A stretch of 64,000 bases of DNA from Loxodes magnus (GCA_946699065.1 CAMPDV010000218.1:420381-484380); one strand, 5' to 3'; positions 12,095 to 25,017 are shown, counted from the first letter of the stretch. Notes: a model not told the origin generated them from the letters alone. Made by a program: numbers and translations.

Positions 12095-13714
12095 TCATTA
12101 TTCTTCGCTTGATAATAAAGCGGTATTTTCGCTATTTTTTTCGTCTTTCTTACTGATTTCAGGCATAATTGCTTCATTGTCAGGTTAAGTATCAGAAATA
12201 TAATTATCATTCGATTTTTAAGCAATCATTATATTAGTAAAGATGCTTTCTATATGATTTAATACCTTTATTAGTTTATTCAAAAGGATTTATTACCATT
12301 ATTGGTAAATCACTTTGGAATATGCTTTAAGCTTCTTAAAGATCATATTAGTTTAGTTTAACTATCCTTGGAGGGATATTCGTATTTTATTACTAGGAGA
12401 TTGTAAAATAAATACTTCTTTTCTTGGATCGAAAACTTCATCTAAATTAAAATTTACAAAACAGTACTTAATATGCATAATTCTAAGAACTAATAAGGTA
12501 TTTCAACAAAAAATCTGATTTTAGTTTCATCTTCTAGAAGACAAAGGAGGAAAAACTTTACAAATATGCCAATTGTTAGTTTACTACCGAATATTAGTCA
12601 ACTGCATATGAAGAATGTCTTGATCATTTAGAGCTTTTCTTACACAGAAGGTATCATATTCACTGAGTTATAATTCTGTAGTCTTCTGAGTCATTCTTTT
12701 AGAAACTCCATATTAATAAGAGTATTATTAAGGATAATATAGAAGACACATATCCAAAGTAAAAATTCTAAGTACTATATAGAGACTTACATAAAACATA
12801 ATTGGAACTAAATTGCATGTATTTTTGATAATGTAGGTAATGAACACAATTTGAAAGATCATTACAAAGTCTTTATTCTATAATTAATCTTTAGTAGTGC
12901 AAAATCCTTTTGATATCATAATCATAATTGTAAAAAGTAGGCAAAGAGATAAAGATTCAATAATATCTCTTAATATATTTGAAGCTAAGGGAAATATTCC
13001 AAACCAAGGACACAAATTCATTTTAATTGAGTTAGAGATGTAAAGAAGGCAATTTACTATCGGAATAACAGTCAGTATTTTCTAAAGTTCATTACTATGC
13101 TAATGATTTAAATAAAAGGTATTTAGTAATCAAATGAAGCTTATAAAGAATCAAGCAGAAATCAAAATAGAATAGCTTATTAAAAAGTTAACTAATTTTG
13201 TGCAGTCAAATCTTTATTTGCATCATATATTTATAAGACTAAAAGGATCTGCTTCTCCAATAGTTCAAAGAAACTATCCATCAGTATAGTTTGTGAAAAC
13301 AAACAACTTTGTTCTTGTCACATTTTATTTTTTCCTAATAATTTCAACTTATGTAAAATTTACAGAATCAGTTTCTTCAGGAAGTCAAAAAATATTAGCA
13401 ATATTTAAAGAGTTTTCAGCAGTATAAATAACTTCTGTTAAATTCATCTTATTTGTGAGTCAGTAGATTGAGGAGTTAGCATTAACATAAGAATAATTGA
13501 GCTGATCGATCTATTTTTAAACTAATTATTGGTTATAACTCTCATTAGTAAAAATATATCCTTATTCTCTAAAGTTGCCCTTATAATCACCAATCAATTA
13601 CAAATCATCTTGAAAAATCAAAGTGGAATTATGAGTTTTTAATTTTAGAACAATATCAACGTCTAAAGCCTGAATAAGTATACAGAAAAGCAGCGAAAAT
13701 CATATAAAATCCAT
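12095..13714 (-). CDS. GOST-like seven-helix membrane protein
   Basis: 539 aa ending in TGA. The start MDFIWFSLLFCILIQALDV is a plausible signal peptide. Residues 20-180 form an extracytoplasmic region with Asn-x-Ser/Thr sites. From about residue 190 there are about seven hydrophobic helices, including 'LVNFLISYSILISAWFFISF', 'WFGIFPLASNILRDIIESLS' followed by LCLLFTIMIMISKGF, and FVMIFQIVFITYIIK. A luminal domain followed by seven helices, with a helix ending in 'SKG(F/Y)', recalls the GOST family (TMEM87/GPR107/Ptm1), which acts in Golgi and endosomal trafficking. The match is by architecture, not by a diagnostic motif. The C-terminal 170 residues are soluble and end in an acidic tail. An in-frame upstream ATG at 13738 would put eight polar residues before the signal peptide, so I prefer 13714. 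Confidence 0.62.
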
Positions 13715-15267
13715 TTAAACTATTTTTAATGTTTACATAATATAAATATCTTTATAGTGTAAAATTTGCAAGTAAGAAGTTAAAACTTTCTTAGGAAAAG
13801 AGAATTGTAGAATGTCTAAGCAATAAAAGCTATTTTTTAACAGTCAAACAGGTTTTTAAAATCTTAGATACTAAATAAAAAGAATTTGACTATATTTATT
13901 ATTTCTTTATATATCATTTTGTAATGAATATGGTTACTAAAACAGAAACAAACTTACTAAAATGAATAACAAGATTTTTAAATGAATTGCTATAATATTT
14001 TAAGATATTAGTTAGTGTATTCTCTATCAACTAATTTGAAATCTAAATATTCCAGGATTTAATATAAAGAAAATGCTATAATTTTATTAGTGATTTAGAG
14101 TATTCAATTAAGTATTAGATATTTGAAAGGAAAAATGTTTAAATCTAGTCAGTTATGAGAATGATACAATTATTTCCTTGAGAAGTTTGATTGATGTGAA
14201 GTGCTAATAATTATCTAATTTATTATTTATCCATCCTTTATCATATCTTTATTCTTAATTTCATATAACCTTTCTCAATCATATTTCTTATAGTTTCGCA
14301 AGCTATTTAAAAATAGAGTATATTTAAATATAGGTAAGAAGGAAAATATATACTAAATACTTAATAATTGAGATCTAAAATAACTTAGATTATATCTAAC
14401 TAATAAGCTAATAATTGAAATAATGCTTATATAATTATTGTATTTGAAATAAAACAAATAAGAGCATTGCTAAATCCCTTTTATTAATAGAACAAAGGTA
14501 TTTAATATAATAAATTACTTTAAATGCCTATATAACTATTTCTTTTATAATTTAGAAGCTTATTGTCATAGCTAAATTAAACATAATTTTGTGCATTTAT
14601 TACAGAGAAACTTTATAATAAATTTAGACTTATAAATATAGAAATGAGTATGATTTGCTTTATTATTTTAGACTTATCTATTATATGCTTTTCTTAAATA
14701 AAATAGAAAATCTTAAAACGATATAATATTGATTGATTTATCTAAATAAGATTATATTTATTTAGAATAAAATCACTTTAAAAATCTTTAGTTTAAAAAG
14801 TAAATTTAGATTTGAATGTCATTAGGATCATTAATTCCTTTAACTTTGATATACTAGAAAATGTAGTTGCAATCAAAGTAATATTTTTGAATTCCTAGTA
14901 TTAGTAAAAAATAGGAAAATAGATTATTTTAGAGCAATATATATTAGCTTCATTCCTTTAAATAAATAAATATTATTTAATTTAGCCTTATACAAATAAA
15001 CAAAACAAGCAAAACTTAAATTCCTACATAATGAAATTCTAAGTTTACTCTAATTATTTATAAAAAAATTAGCAGCTGATCTAGTCTTTGATTAAATTTT
15101 ATTAAGAAGACTTAGTTGGTAGGTTAAGTGAGAGACAGTAAACAAAGTATAGAAGCAGATAGAAATGGAAGTAGATAGTGAAGAGAAATAATTTATTTTG
15201 TAATTATAGTTTATAAAATAATTTAATTATTATATCAGCTTTTAATTTATTAATTAGAAAAATCAAT
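13715..15267. other. AT-rich stretch, no gene recognised
   Basis: About 1.55 kb of very AT-rich DNA between divergent genes. No domain, repeat or RNA gene seen. Confidence 0.45.
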
Positions 15268-16395
15268 ATGAGTTGCCCTTCTTGCTAAAATTATTTTGAT
15301 CAATTTGAAAAAATTCCTTGCAAATTCAACTGTGGCCATGATATATGCAGACTGTGTGCTATTAATTCATCTTTTTAAGGATAGCCTTTTTGCTAAAAAT
15401 GCAATTAATCTTAATAATTTGGAGTAAACTAGACAATGCTAGATAGGATTATTTAAGTTAATGAGAAAAAGAAGGCTTCAAAGAATTAAAATGAATTGTA
15501 GTGTGAATTTCATTAAGCGACAAATAACAACATTTGCATTGATTGCCATGAGGTACTATGTAATTTATGCTAGAAGTAGCATAACGAGCATAAAATACAA
15601 CCAAAAGAACAAGCTCTTCATTTTTACTAGACAGAATTTTTCAAATAGCCTCAAAATATTATAAACGAGTAAAAGGTGTAAGTAGCTTAAAAATTATCTT
15701 CAGATTATCAGCAGATAATTAACAAGCTTTAGTAATAGCATGAACAACTATAATAGTAATTAAATAATATACAAAAATAAATTTTATAATAAGCTGAGCA
15801 GTAATTCCAGAATAATTTATAACCTTTAAATAAGTAAATCGAAGATAGCTAAAACAATCTACAAGTGAAAATGTAAAACGCTTAGAAAACTATCGAGTTA
15901 GCTAAGGAAGTTCAAAGTTCTTTAAATGCCGTGCCCCAAAATAATACAGACTTATTACTGAAATTTGCATAAGCATACGATGCATGCTAAAACATATAGG
16001 GATCTTAAGATTAAGGCTTTAAAATTACTGAGATAACAATAGATGAACAAATGTTGTAATAAATACAATAGACTTTAGAAAATTGCGTAGAACTTTAAGT
16101 CAAAGATTTAATAGTAGAAGATTTGAAAGCTCGCGTAGCTTAGGTTTAGGAAGTTAAATAAATAAATTAGGAAGTTTAATAAATAAATTAGGCAGTTTAA
16201 AAAATAAACATTAATGTTGATATGCTGCTTTAAAATGAAATAAAAGAATAAGAAATAGACTTATTTAAAGAAGCTTGAAATTTAATTTTGCAAAAAAAAC
16301 CTGACGAAAAGGTATAAATAGCAAAACTTATAGATTGCTTCAAAGCTTGTAACAAGAATGCTCAAGAAACAGCCAATAAATATTTAAACCCTTGA
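15268..16395 (+). CDS. TRIM-like RING / B-box / coiled-coil protein
   Basis: 375 aa ending in TGA. RING: Cys3, Cys6, Cys18, Cys22, His24, Cys27, Cys30, Cys42 and Cys45, reading CPSC...CKFNCGHDICRLC...FCQKC. The C-x3-C-x-H around positions 18-24 leaves one extra Cys candidate. B-box at about residues 78-110: C-x2-H, then CIDCHEVLCNLCQKQHNEHK. Then about 150 residues of Gln/Lys/Glu-rich coiled coil. This RING-B-box-coiled-coil order defines TRIM proteins, which are E3 ubiquitin ligases that dimerise through the coiled coil. The C-terminal region carries two Val-Gln/Glu-x-Ile-Asn heptad-like repeats (around 16147-16208) and a helical end, with no SPRY, NHL or other known TRIM C-terminal domain. 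One TGA is read as Trp near the end (EAWNLIL). Confidence 0.85.
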
Positions 16396-17126
16396 AGAGA
16401 CAAAAGACTTAAGAATCTTTTATAAAAAAATTATTTAAAAGTAATGAATCTAATAAATACTATTAAATTCTTATTTCTATTCTTTAAAAAGCATTCGATA
16501 AATACTATCTCAACACTAGCTCTTTGTTTATAATTATATATTTGTATAAGTTACAATAAACTGATTACAAATCAATTATAATTTTCTATCTTAAGAATAA
16601 TTAAATACATAAATATTAGAAAGGATTACTTCAAAGAAATAATTATACCATTTTATTTTTATCCTTAGTATTAAGATCTAAAAATATCCTTTAGAGTCTT
16701 AAGATTATGTAACTATAATTATTTTATAAATTGGCTGACTTTAAGTATTATCTTAGAAAGAATTTTATTACATATTAAATTAATTAACATTAACTTATTA
16801 CAGACTTACATTTATAAGCTTTTTAGTAAAATATATATCATTATGTTAAGACTAAACATAATATTTTTATATAAGCAGGTGCTTGAGACGTAAAAAGATA
16901 TATAAACATAAGATATATAAGATAAAGGAATGCTGAAGCTCCTTTTTCTATAATATTTGCTCACTTTTTCTTGATTCGAAGTTGATGTAGATGAGAAATA
17001 AAAAAATCTTAAAACTAACTAAGATTTCAGATTTATTTATTTATCTCTATAGTTTCTAGCATGAATTAATAAATAAAGTTATAAAATATCTAAATAACTA
17101 ATAGAAGCATTCAAGTTTAATAAAGA
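16396..17126. other. AT-rich intergenic stretch
   Basis: About 730 bp. Nothing recognised. Confidence 0.5.
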
Positions 17127-19106
17127 ATGGAATAGAAATAAAAATTAATATCTGGAGAAAGAAAAGAATAAGATTAAAAACAGAAGAATAATCAGTCAAT
17201 AAGTTAAAAACAAGAAGAAGAAGATAAAGAACAAGGATATATAAAAGAAAATAAAGATTAGTCTACAAATTAGACTTAAAAAGTAGTATCTATTAAGACA
17301 TTTAAAGGACTAGAGAATAAATAAGCAAGCAAATTAAAAGAAACATAGCATTTATTATGAAAAAACTCTTATATTCTTTAACAAATATTTTAGTTTCTAA
17401 AAGCTAGAGATATCTGCTAGCTCTAAAAAGTAAATAAGCTACTCTATCACCTAAAGTATCAAATAAATATTTTAAAAATATAAGAATTTAGAGGAGATTA
17501 ATAGTTTATCAAGAACAAGCTAAAGTGAACTTTGGAATAATTAATTTGGTCAAATGTTATTACCTTAAAAATAAATTTAAGGGACAATTTTTCAGATAAA
17601 CTGAATGAATAAATATAAATATTATGATGCAAATGTATACAGAAGAAGCATTAAGTGAATAAGCTTAGTTTATCTAAGCTAGAAAGAATAAAAATAGTTA
17701 TGGAAAATTAGATTCACTAAGATCTGCTTTAAAGTATTTAGCTTTGCTTAAATTTAAGAAAGCTGGTTATTAATGGTTATTCAATTAAAGATGAAAATTT
17801 AAGTTTTCTAAGCAAGTTAGAAAAGCTAGAATGATTAGAAATTATAAATAAATGAGGAGACTAAATATAAGGAAGTTTTTTAATAGAATATTGCTGTTAG
17901 CTAAACTTAAGAATTTTAAAATTGACTTCCATGTCTATTAATGAAGAGCTGATAAAGTAATTCTTATTTATAAAAGGATAAATGATTGAAGAATTCCTTA
18001 TTAATGGAAATAAAGAAATAGAATAATTCATTTATTATTGCCCAAATGTTAGAAGAATAAGCTTAGAAAGCTAAAGAAGTTAAGAGGATACTTGAATAGA
18101 AAAGTTAAGTGAAAAGGATTTATACTCTTTAGAGATATATAAGGCTTAATTCACAACTTAAGCATGAAATAACTTATTCTCAAAGTTGTTTAATAACCTT
18201 CAGTGTGTATAGATATATGGCTGCTTATGCTTCAACAATGAAAATTTGCTAGCTCTACTCTATTGCACTCCTAATCTAAAAAAATTACTTTTATAAGGAT
18301 TATAAAATATAGATAGCTAAACTATTGAATAAATAGGAAATTATGGATAAAATTACGAGGAACTTAAATTAGGATACAAAATGTAAGTATAAGAAAAAGC
18401 TTTAAAATGCATCTTTTAAAACTGTAAAAAGTTAAAAATCTTAGAGCTTTTATGTCTAAGAGAATTAACTGATTAAGTTATTTAGACTATTAGATCGAAC
18501 TGCTAATCATTAGAAGATCTATAAATCCATGATTGTGGAATTGTAGGTGATAATTAAATAAATGAAATAATTTAAATTAAAAATCTAAAACGTTTGAAGC
18601 TTATTTACTTAAACTTAGAAAACGAACAAGCAAGCAAAATAATAAAAAACTGTGAATAACTAAATTATTTGGACTTAAGTCAAAACTATAGTGTATCATA
18701 AGAGGGATTTCCAATATCAGATTAATAAGGTAATGACTACTTAATTTATAAAAATTTGAGACTATTAAAAATATTAAGTATTGGAGTACAGACATAATGA
18801 GTTGAGAAGTTAAAGTAAAAATATAGAAAATTAAATATTATATGCGAAGATTCTTACAAAAGAAATGATATTATTGAATTTGAAATAGATGAGATTCTAA
18901 CAAAAAATTAAAGTGATATTGTTTATTTAATTTTTATTTTTTAAAATTATTAAATATTTCTAAAATAACTTCCTTATATCATAAGAATAAAAACATTTAA
19001 ATATAAATTTAAACATCTCTGTAAAAATTAATTACTTTATATCTAATATTAACTAAGAGCTATTGTGTTATATTTAGCAAGCTATAATTATAGCTCATCA
19101 AATTGA
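17127..19106 (+). CDS. Leucine-rich-repeat protein with F-box-like N-terminal region
   Basis: Up to 659 codons before the first TGA that is a plausible stop. After a Gln/Lys/Glu-rich N-terminal 65 residues comes an F-box-like helix set ('NSYILQQIFQFLKARDICQL' then QKVNKLLYHL). LRRs follow to about residue 560. Examples are 'LNLRKLVINGYSIKDENLSF', 'LQCVQIYGCLCFNNENLLAL', 'CTPNLKKLLLQGLQNIDSQT' and 'CKKLKILELLCLRELTDQVI'. This is the cysteine-containing (FBXL/AMN1) type, found in SCF substrate adaptors. The 3' end is uncertain. An in-frame TGA at about 18799 lies between an LRR strand and 'VEKLKQKYRKLNIIC', so it is best read as Trp. The last 60 codons to 19106 are very AT-rich and may not be coding. 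Confidence 0.72.
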
Positions 19107-21865
19107 TTAAAAAGATATAAAAGTAAATTCTATTGATTTGCTTAAATCTTTTTTAGTTAGTATTTATTTTATACTCATTGCTATCTTTTCTTATAAAATA
19201 TTTCTATATTTGGTTTCAAAGAGTGACATGCTTATTTTTATTTGCTATAAACCTTATTAAGTTAAATCTTTAAGTATATGCTTGATATAAATATAAATTG
19301 TTCAAAAGAAACTTTTGAATATATATATGTATTTTATTTTTTCTTTCTGCTAAGATATAAATATCAAAGAAGTAAAATTCGGAAATGTTTCTCTTATAAA
19401 ACAGTGAAAAATACTTTTTAGTATACTTTTTTATAATTTTGTTTAATATCTTAAAAGATGCTTTTTTACAGAAATTCTAGTTTTGTAGATCTTCTAAAGT
19501 TTATTTAATATAATGAAGAATTAATTTAAATGAATCTTGCCATTATTATGAATTATTTTTGATTTTATTGGAATTAATTTAGACAAAAGTATTTTTTAAG
19601 GAAGCTCTAAAACATAATTATATCTTTTTGCAAATTTTTGATGTGATAAGATTTAACATAAATCACTATGCTAATGCTTTTTTCAATTTGTCATTTACTC
19701 ATTAAAGTTAAGCAAATTATTCTAAAATCCCTTTTAATTTCATAAATCCAAATTTCTTTTTATAAATAAATCATTAAGTTTAAAATAATCTTTCATCTAT
19801 ATATTAATAATTAAAACTAAGTGACTTAATTATTCTTTTAAAGTTGTTATTAAGATAGTTAGAAATATAACAAATAGCAAAATTTCTAGTAAATAAAAGA
19901 TATAGATATAATGATCATGTTATTTAATAGATCATAAAGAAATAAGATAGGATAGAGAAGTAAGACTTTAACTTTAATGTTTTGCTTATATAATATTAGT
20001 CTTCAATAAGTTTTAAATAATTTTATCTTAATTATTAAAGAAAAGATACTAACTCAAGTTAAAGATTTTCATTCAGCAGTCTAACTTCTTCGTTTATATT
20101 AAAAATATTAAATTTCATTAACTATTTTTTAGTCAAATAAGCGATTAGGGATATCCATTATATTGAAATTTAAGCATTTTAAGATTCTTTCAAATTGGTC
20201 ATTAAATTTATACTATATAAATAGAGAAAATGATATAGTGATAGCTAATATGAGTTTATTAGTTCTTAAGTTTCTAAATACTTACAGTCTTATATTATTA
20301 AAAGTAAGAATAATAATAAATGGTGGTTAAAAAGCATTATATTATTTAAGTATTCCAATGCAAATCGAATTTGTAATAAGATACAAATGAAATAAATTAC
20401 TTTCGAAAAAATTCCTATGCTACATATGTTAGAATAATTATTCTGAAAATGTTGAAAGAAAACAGAAATTAAAAGAACTAATAAAAAATAAATATTGTAA
20501 AAACTTTTCTACATTTGTCTAATTAAGGACAGGATAAGTGTACGGAAAAATTCTATAGTTCAAGAATCAATAAATAGAATAAAAATTGGAGAAGAAACCA
20601 GAAGGACAAGTGGATTTTGGGAGAGACAAGGACGGCGAACTAATTAAGTCTTACGATATCCTTCAGTTTAGGAGAGAGCGGGAATAAATAGAAGTTAACA
20701 GTGAAGCTATTCTCTAAGACTATAAACTTAATTTTTTTTAAACATAAATCCAAGTCTTATAAATTTAAATTTTCAAACTGTAAATGTCTAAGAATGATGT
20801 CATCTTTAAAGCCCTAAATTCAATTTTTTTTATTTTTTATTTTCTGTTTTTAAGTTGCTTAAACTTAAACTTCAAATTAAGTTAAATGACTTTAATCCCT
20901 TAGTTATTTGAATTTACTAATTTAAATCTATTTATTTTAAAAAATAGCAATACTGTAATATGTATTTCAATGCTTATTAATTTAGTTAGCTTATATCAAT
21001 TAAACCTATTTGTTCAAATTTTTTCCCATAATTACCTATTTGATAGAAAGAAACATTTGCAACTAATTTATTTCCTTTTAAAGAAATAGATTTAAAAAAT
21101 TACTTATTTTGCAACAGGAGAATTAAATTTTAATAATCAAGCTTTAACAATAAGCTATATCTATTATCAGAGCTAATAAAACCCTTATTAATATGCAAAG
21201 AAAAAACCTAATATTGAAAGTTTAGTTTTAACTAAATAATGTTCTTATTTCTGATCTATCATAAAATATCATTAATATTAGCATTTTATTATGAATATGC
21301 TATATTATATTAGTATATAGTTTAAATAATTAAATTTTTTTTCTTTTATAGCTATTTTTCATTCTTGATCACTTTTTAACACATATAGTTCTATAAGTAG
21401 CAAATTTAATTGACTAAATATTTATTCTTATAGCTTTCAAGATCAAATTCAAACAAAAATTTATAAGAAAACATTCAGCTATTTCCTTTACATCAGATGA
21501 CAAAGAGTAAATATCTAGCTCAAGAAGTTGTAATTTTAATATTTTAGATAATGATTTTAAATAACTGTCTTTTAGAATTCCTCTATTTATATTATCTGAA
21601 CTTTGTTATTTTTCCTTTTACAATTTCATACTTATCAATTAGGATTGATCTTCTTAACATTTTATTTGAAAAATACTTTTGAGTACCATTTTAAATTATA
21701 TTAACCATTGAAAAACTCTAAAATATAGGTAAAAATGAAATAATTAGTCTTAGAATCATATTCTAACATAAATTTTATTTTAAATTTTAGTATTTTTAAA
21801 GTTTGAAACTGTGTATTTAAGTAAGAACTTATGATGCTTATATGATTAAACTGTTAAAATTATAT
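19107..21865. other. Long AT-rich stretch
   Basis: About 2.75 kb, most of it very low in GC. I cannot support a gene in it. The exception is a short segment near 20526-20717 with clearly higher GC, listed separately. Confidence 0.45.
20526..20717 (+). other. GC-richer segment with coding-like composition, possible gene fragment
   Basis: About 190 bp with markedly higher GC than its surroundings. One plus-strand frame reads a charged, balanced peptide (for example EGQVDFGRDKDGELIKSYD, then LQFRREREQIEVNSEAIL). I find no ATG-TGA gene around it. It could be an exon, a relic of a retroelement or gene, or a transferred fragment. Confidence 0.35.
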
Positions 21866-22408
21866 ATGGAAAAATTTAAAGATAGATAAATTATATATAT
21901 AAGCAAATATAAAGAAGAAATAAATATCTCTCACTAAAATATTTACAATTAGCAAGACTTTTCTAAAGAATAGCATATGTTATAATTAGATAATTAGAAG
22001 ATAGCAAAGTTTAAGATCTTTAATAAATAACTTAATCTCTTATGCTACTATTAGCAAATTGATAAAATAATATAACTTCAAGCAAGAATTTTACTAATAT
22101 AATATTTTCGCAGAGATGGAAATATAGATTAATCTAATCGAAAGTTATTCTTGATAAAATTTTTGCTAGAGAATCAGTTACTTGGCCATTCTTAGCTCAA
22201 ATAAAAATATAATTTAGAGTAAAAGGAAAATAGAATCCGTCCTTAAGCTTCACTTATTAAAAAGAAAAATTAGATGTTAATATAGGAAAAATATGGACAT
22301 AATATATGTTAGTGCTTAAGATTTAAGGAAAAATAAACTTAATTAGTAGAAAGAGAAGTTTAAAGCTTAATCATTATTTATTACTCGTCAAGCTTAAAAT
22401 TCTACTGA
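21866..22408 (+). CDS. Small unknown protein upstream of retroelement copy A
   Basis: 180 aa between an ATG and the first in-frame TGA. The composition is well balanced and helical, with many Lys, Gln and Leu and regular charged residues, for example 'QLNLLCYYQQIDKIIQLQAR' and 'FRRDGNIDQSNRKLFLIKFL'. The other two frames are poorer, which supports coding. No domain recognised. It lies 36 bp before the ORF1 of retroelement copy A. It may be an independent gene cut by the insertion or part of the element's 5' region. Confidence 0.45.
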
Positions 22409-22444
22409 AAATTCTTTTTTTAATATTTAAAAGCTCAAAAAATT

Positions 22445-23400
22445 ATGGATACATTGATAAATTCGAGAAATCACAATAATGCTTTGATTTCCAATCGTAA
22501 GCTCAAGGAGAAAGCAATCAATTTATAAGGATTTAACTCTCAGAAAAGCCAGAGTAATATGATAAAAGACTTGATAAAAAAAATGGATTAATCTCTAGAC
22601 TCTCAAAAAATTAACTTAAAAACCTAAAGAGAAAAGCGGCAAAAGAAATTTAGAAAAAATAATAACAATAGGAGGAGTCAAGCTCTTCTTCAGAAGGTAA
22701 AGTTATGGTAGGATAAACAGAGATAAGTTAACCTAAAAACGAAACTAATCAAAAATCAAAAACTTTAAATTTAATTAGACCAAATATAAAAAGTAATCTC
22801 AAATTATGAAGAAACAACTTACAACTTAGGCGAAAAAATACGGGAACTAATGAGTAACATAGAAGATTAGAACAACGAATTACTAATACTTAGAAGATAA
22901 CTTATTTGTAGCAAATTAATAACGGAAGAATAACTCTGAACTTAATCATAATAAAATTTTAAATACGACACAAAAATGGAAATAGAAAAAATACCAATAG
23001 AATTAAAAACAGAATTGAATCCAGAAAAAGAAATGATTGCTACAAGTTTCATTAAAAGATTAGAAAATATAGAAAATAAATTATCATAAAAAAGAACGAA
23101 ATAAAGACAATAATACAAACTTTGTTGATGTTGCAAATCAAATCAACATATTTTAAAAAACTGTTGATAATGAAAGAAAATAAACGAATAAGAGCAGAAA
23201 AGAACATGGAGACAACTCAATAAACTATGAATAACTCCAACAGGGATCTACAAATAAAAGCTTTTTGCAAGACCACTTGAACGGTTACAGTGGTAACCTT
23301 CCACTTAATAAAAAGGTCGTGGATCATACCCACGTTAAAAAACTGTCCGCAGGAACTGGTTGCAATTCCAGAGAATGCAAAACTCTACTAACTTTAAGTA
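22445..23400 (+). mobile_element. Retroelement ORF1 (gag-like), copy A, with frame disruptions
   Basis: Reads from ATG as a basic, helical protein with a coiled coil (LGEKIRELMSNIEDQNNELL, then ILRRQL), followed by a perfect zinc knuckle C-x2-C-x4-H-x4-C (CWCCKSNQHILKNC, from about 23122). It continues past the knuckle to RTWRQLNKLWITPTGIYK. Copy B at 50659-51480 aligns along the whole length (GEKIREL, NELL, RRQL, CCHC, RTW, TG.YK.K.FAR). That alignment shows the TGA codons after the knuckle are read as Trp in both copies. Around 22670-22760 the match to copy B jumps to another frame (ESSSSSEGKVMVG against copy B KSSSSSEGKIMIG), so this copy carries compensating indels. CCHC-bearing ORF1 proteins of non-LTR retrotransposons bind element RNA. 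It ends in a conserved 3' hairpin set and an (ATT)n tail. Confidence 0.75.
23284..23374 (+). other. Three consecutive hairpins at the 3' end of copy A
   Basis: Stem-loops at 23289-23305 (AGTGG / 7-nt loop / CCACT), 23318-23334 (CGTGG / 7 / CCACG) and 23356-23371 (CTGG / 8 / CCAG). The third is enclosed by GCA...TGC. The same three occur in copy B with the same loop lengths but different loop bases. They lie just before ACTTTAAGT and the ATT tail, the place where LINE reverse transcriptases recognise their RNA. Confidence 0.7.
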
Positions 23401-23419
23401 TATTATTATTATTATTATG
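23400..23419 (+). repeat. (ATT)n tail of retroelement copy A
   Basis: About six ATT units directly after the shared ACTTTAAGT end. Short simple-repeat tails are typical of LINE 3' ends made by target-primed reverse transcription. Confidence 0.7.
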
Positions 23420-25017
23420 ATAAAAGACTTCTATAAATTTTAATTTTTGACAAACTAAATAATGGTGATGTCCTTTTACAATATTACTATTATAATCCTT
23501 AATATTAATTCCATTGTTAATAAAATGTATAATAAAAAATGTATATGACTAATAATTAATAATAATTGATAATTTTGAAGGAAATAATTCAAAATATTAC
23601 CACCAATCTACATTACCAAAGGCTAGAAAAAAATTTAAATATTTTTGTCCATTATTTACAGGATTTGACTAATTATCTTGAAGATTTTTTTGTTTTATAA
23701 TTTTTCTGACCATCTAAAAGTACTGGATGTTGAAAGATATAAAATTTCAAAAATTTTTATATAAGAACTCTATTTGGTTACAATGATTTACATTGTTTCT
23801 TTCTCTTATTCTGGATTTGAGTTTGATGATGTTTTATTTCCATTAAATCAAATTTTTTATCTTGTCTTTAAATTTGTAGGAGCTCTTTTTAACTGATTAA
23901 ATATCTATTCTATTCATACATTTTGACATTTATTTCTAAATCTTAAAGTTAGATTGATTTTTGGATAATTGGAAGCTTCTGAAAACATTTAATTTTATTA
24001 TTAAAAAATAGCCTTTGAATCAATTTTTTTTTATTTTCCAAAATACTAAACAAGTCTTTTGATTTCCATCTTTAGAAACTTGATCTCTTTCAGTAAATAT
24101 AATACTACCTTAATTAACTTTTTGAAATTACTTATTGAACCTTATAGATTTCAAATATTCTTAATGCAGAAATGATTTGACCTTCTTAAGATATTTTCTT
24201 CAGAAATAAATTTTTCTCGTAATTAAATATTTTCTTTTTAAAATTTACTTTTTAAAATTTATTTATTAAATTTGTTCCTATTTCTATGGAACTATTAAAA
24301 TAACTTTCATGTTACTTATGCCTTTTTTTCTTTGTTAAAAGCTTCGTGCTTTCTTCAACATTTAATAAATGACTAGCAAAGATAAAATTTTTAGATCATG
24401 AGTAGAGTTATCATATTAAATAAGCATATCAAACTAGATTAATAACAAAAGATATTTATATTACTTTTTCTTAGACTTATTTAATATTTTATAATATTTT
24501 TAAAGATTTTAAGTGAAGTTAAATGACTTATTTGTAAGATTTTAAAACTGAAATATTTAAAATATAGTAGTTAAAAAGTTTAGCACCATTAATTATGAAT
24601 TTTCAATTGAACTTTGATTAAATTATAAAATATTAAGTTATATAATATCTTTTACATAAATATATCTTGAAGTTTTACAGCAAAAATGTAAATAATTTAA
24701 CTTTTCGACTTAGACTCAATTAACCCCTAGTATTTATTTATTTTGAAATTGACTAATGCAATTTAATATTTCACTATCAAACTTATAAAGTAATAATTCA
24801 CTTTCAAATTAGTAATTTTTTTATTTTTTATTTCTTTTTACTATTTATTTAAAAATACTTATAAAAGCAAGAGATATTGATGAATAGTTCTAAATTTGGT
24901 TTGTCGGCTTGTGGGGTTTCTATCAATTAGTATATTGATTTTATTTTGATCAATATATGATATAAAAAATGTTTAGAAAGAAAAAATATAAAATATATTT
25001 AATTTAATTATAAAAAA
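23420..25017. other. AT-rich stretch between retroelement copies A and C
   Basis: About 1.6 kb. Nothing recognised apart from a perfect 9-bp inverted repeat at 24931-24957 (TATATTGAT / ATCAATATA), about 60 bp upstream of copy C. Confidence 0.45.

Noticed and set aside
23284-23299. Alternative hairpin GGTTAC-AGTG-GTAACC in copy A
   Set aside because: It is perfect in copy A, but its stem is not kept in copy B, whereas the GTGG/CCAC pairing at the same place is.
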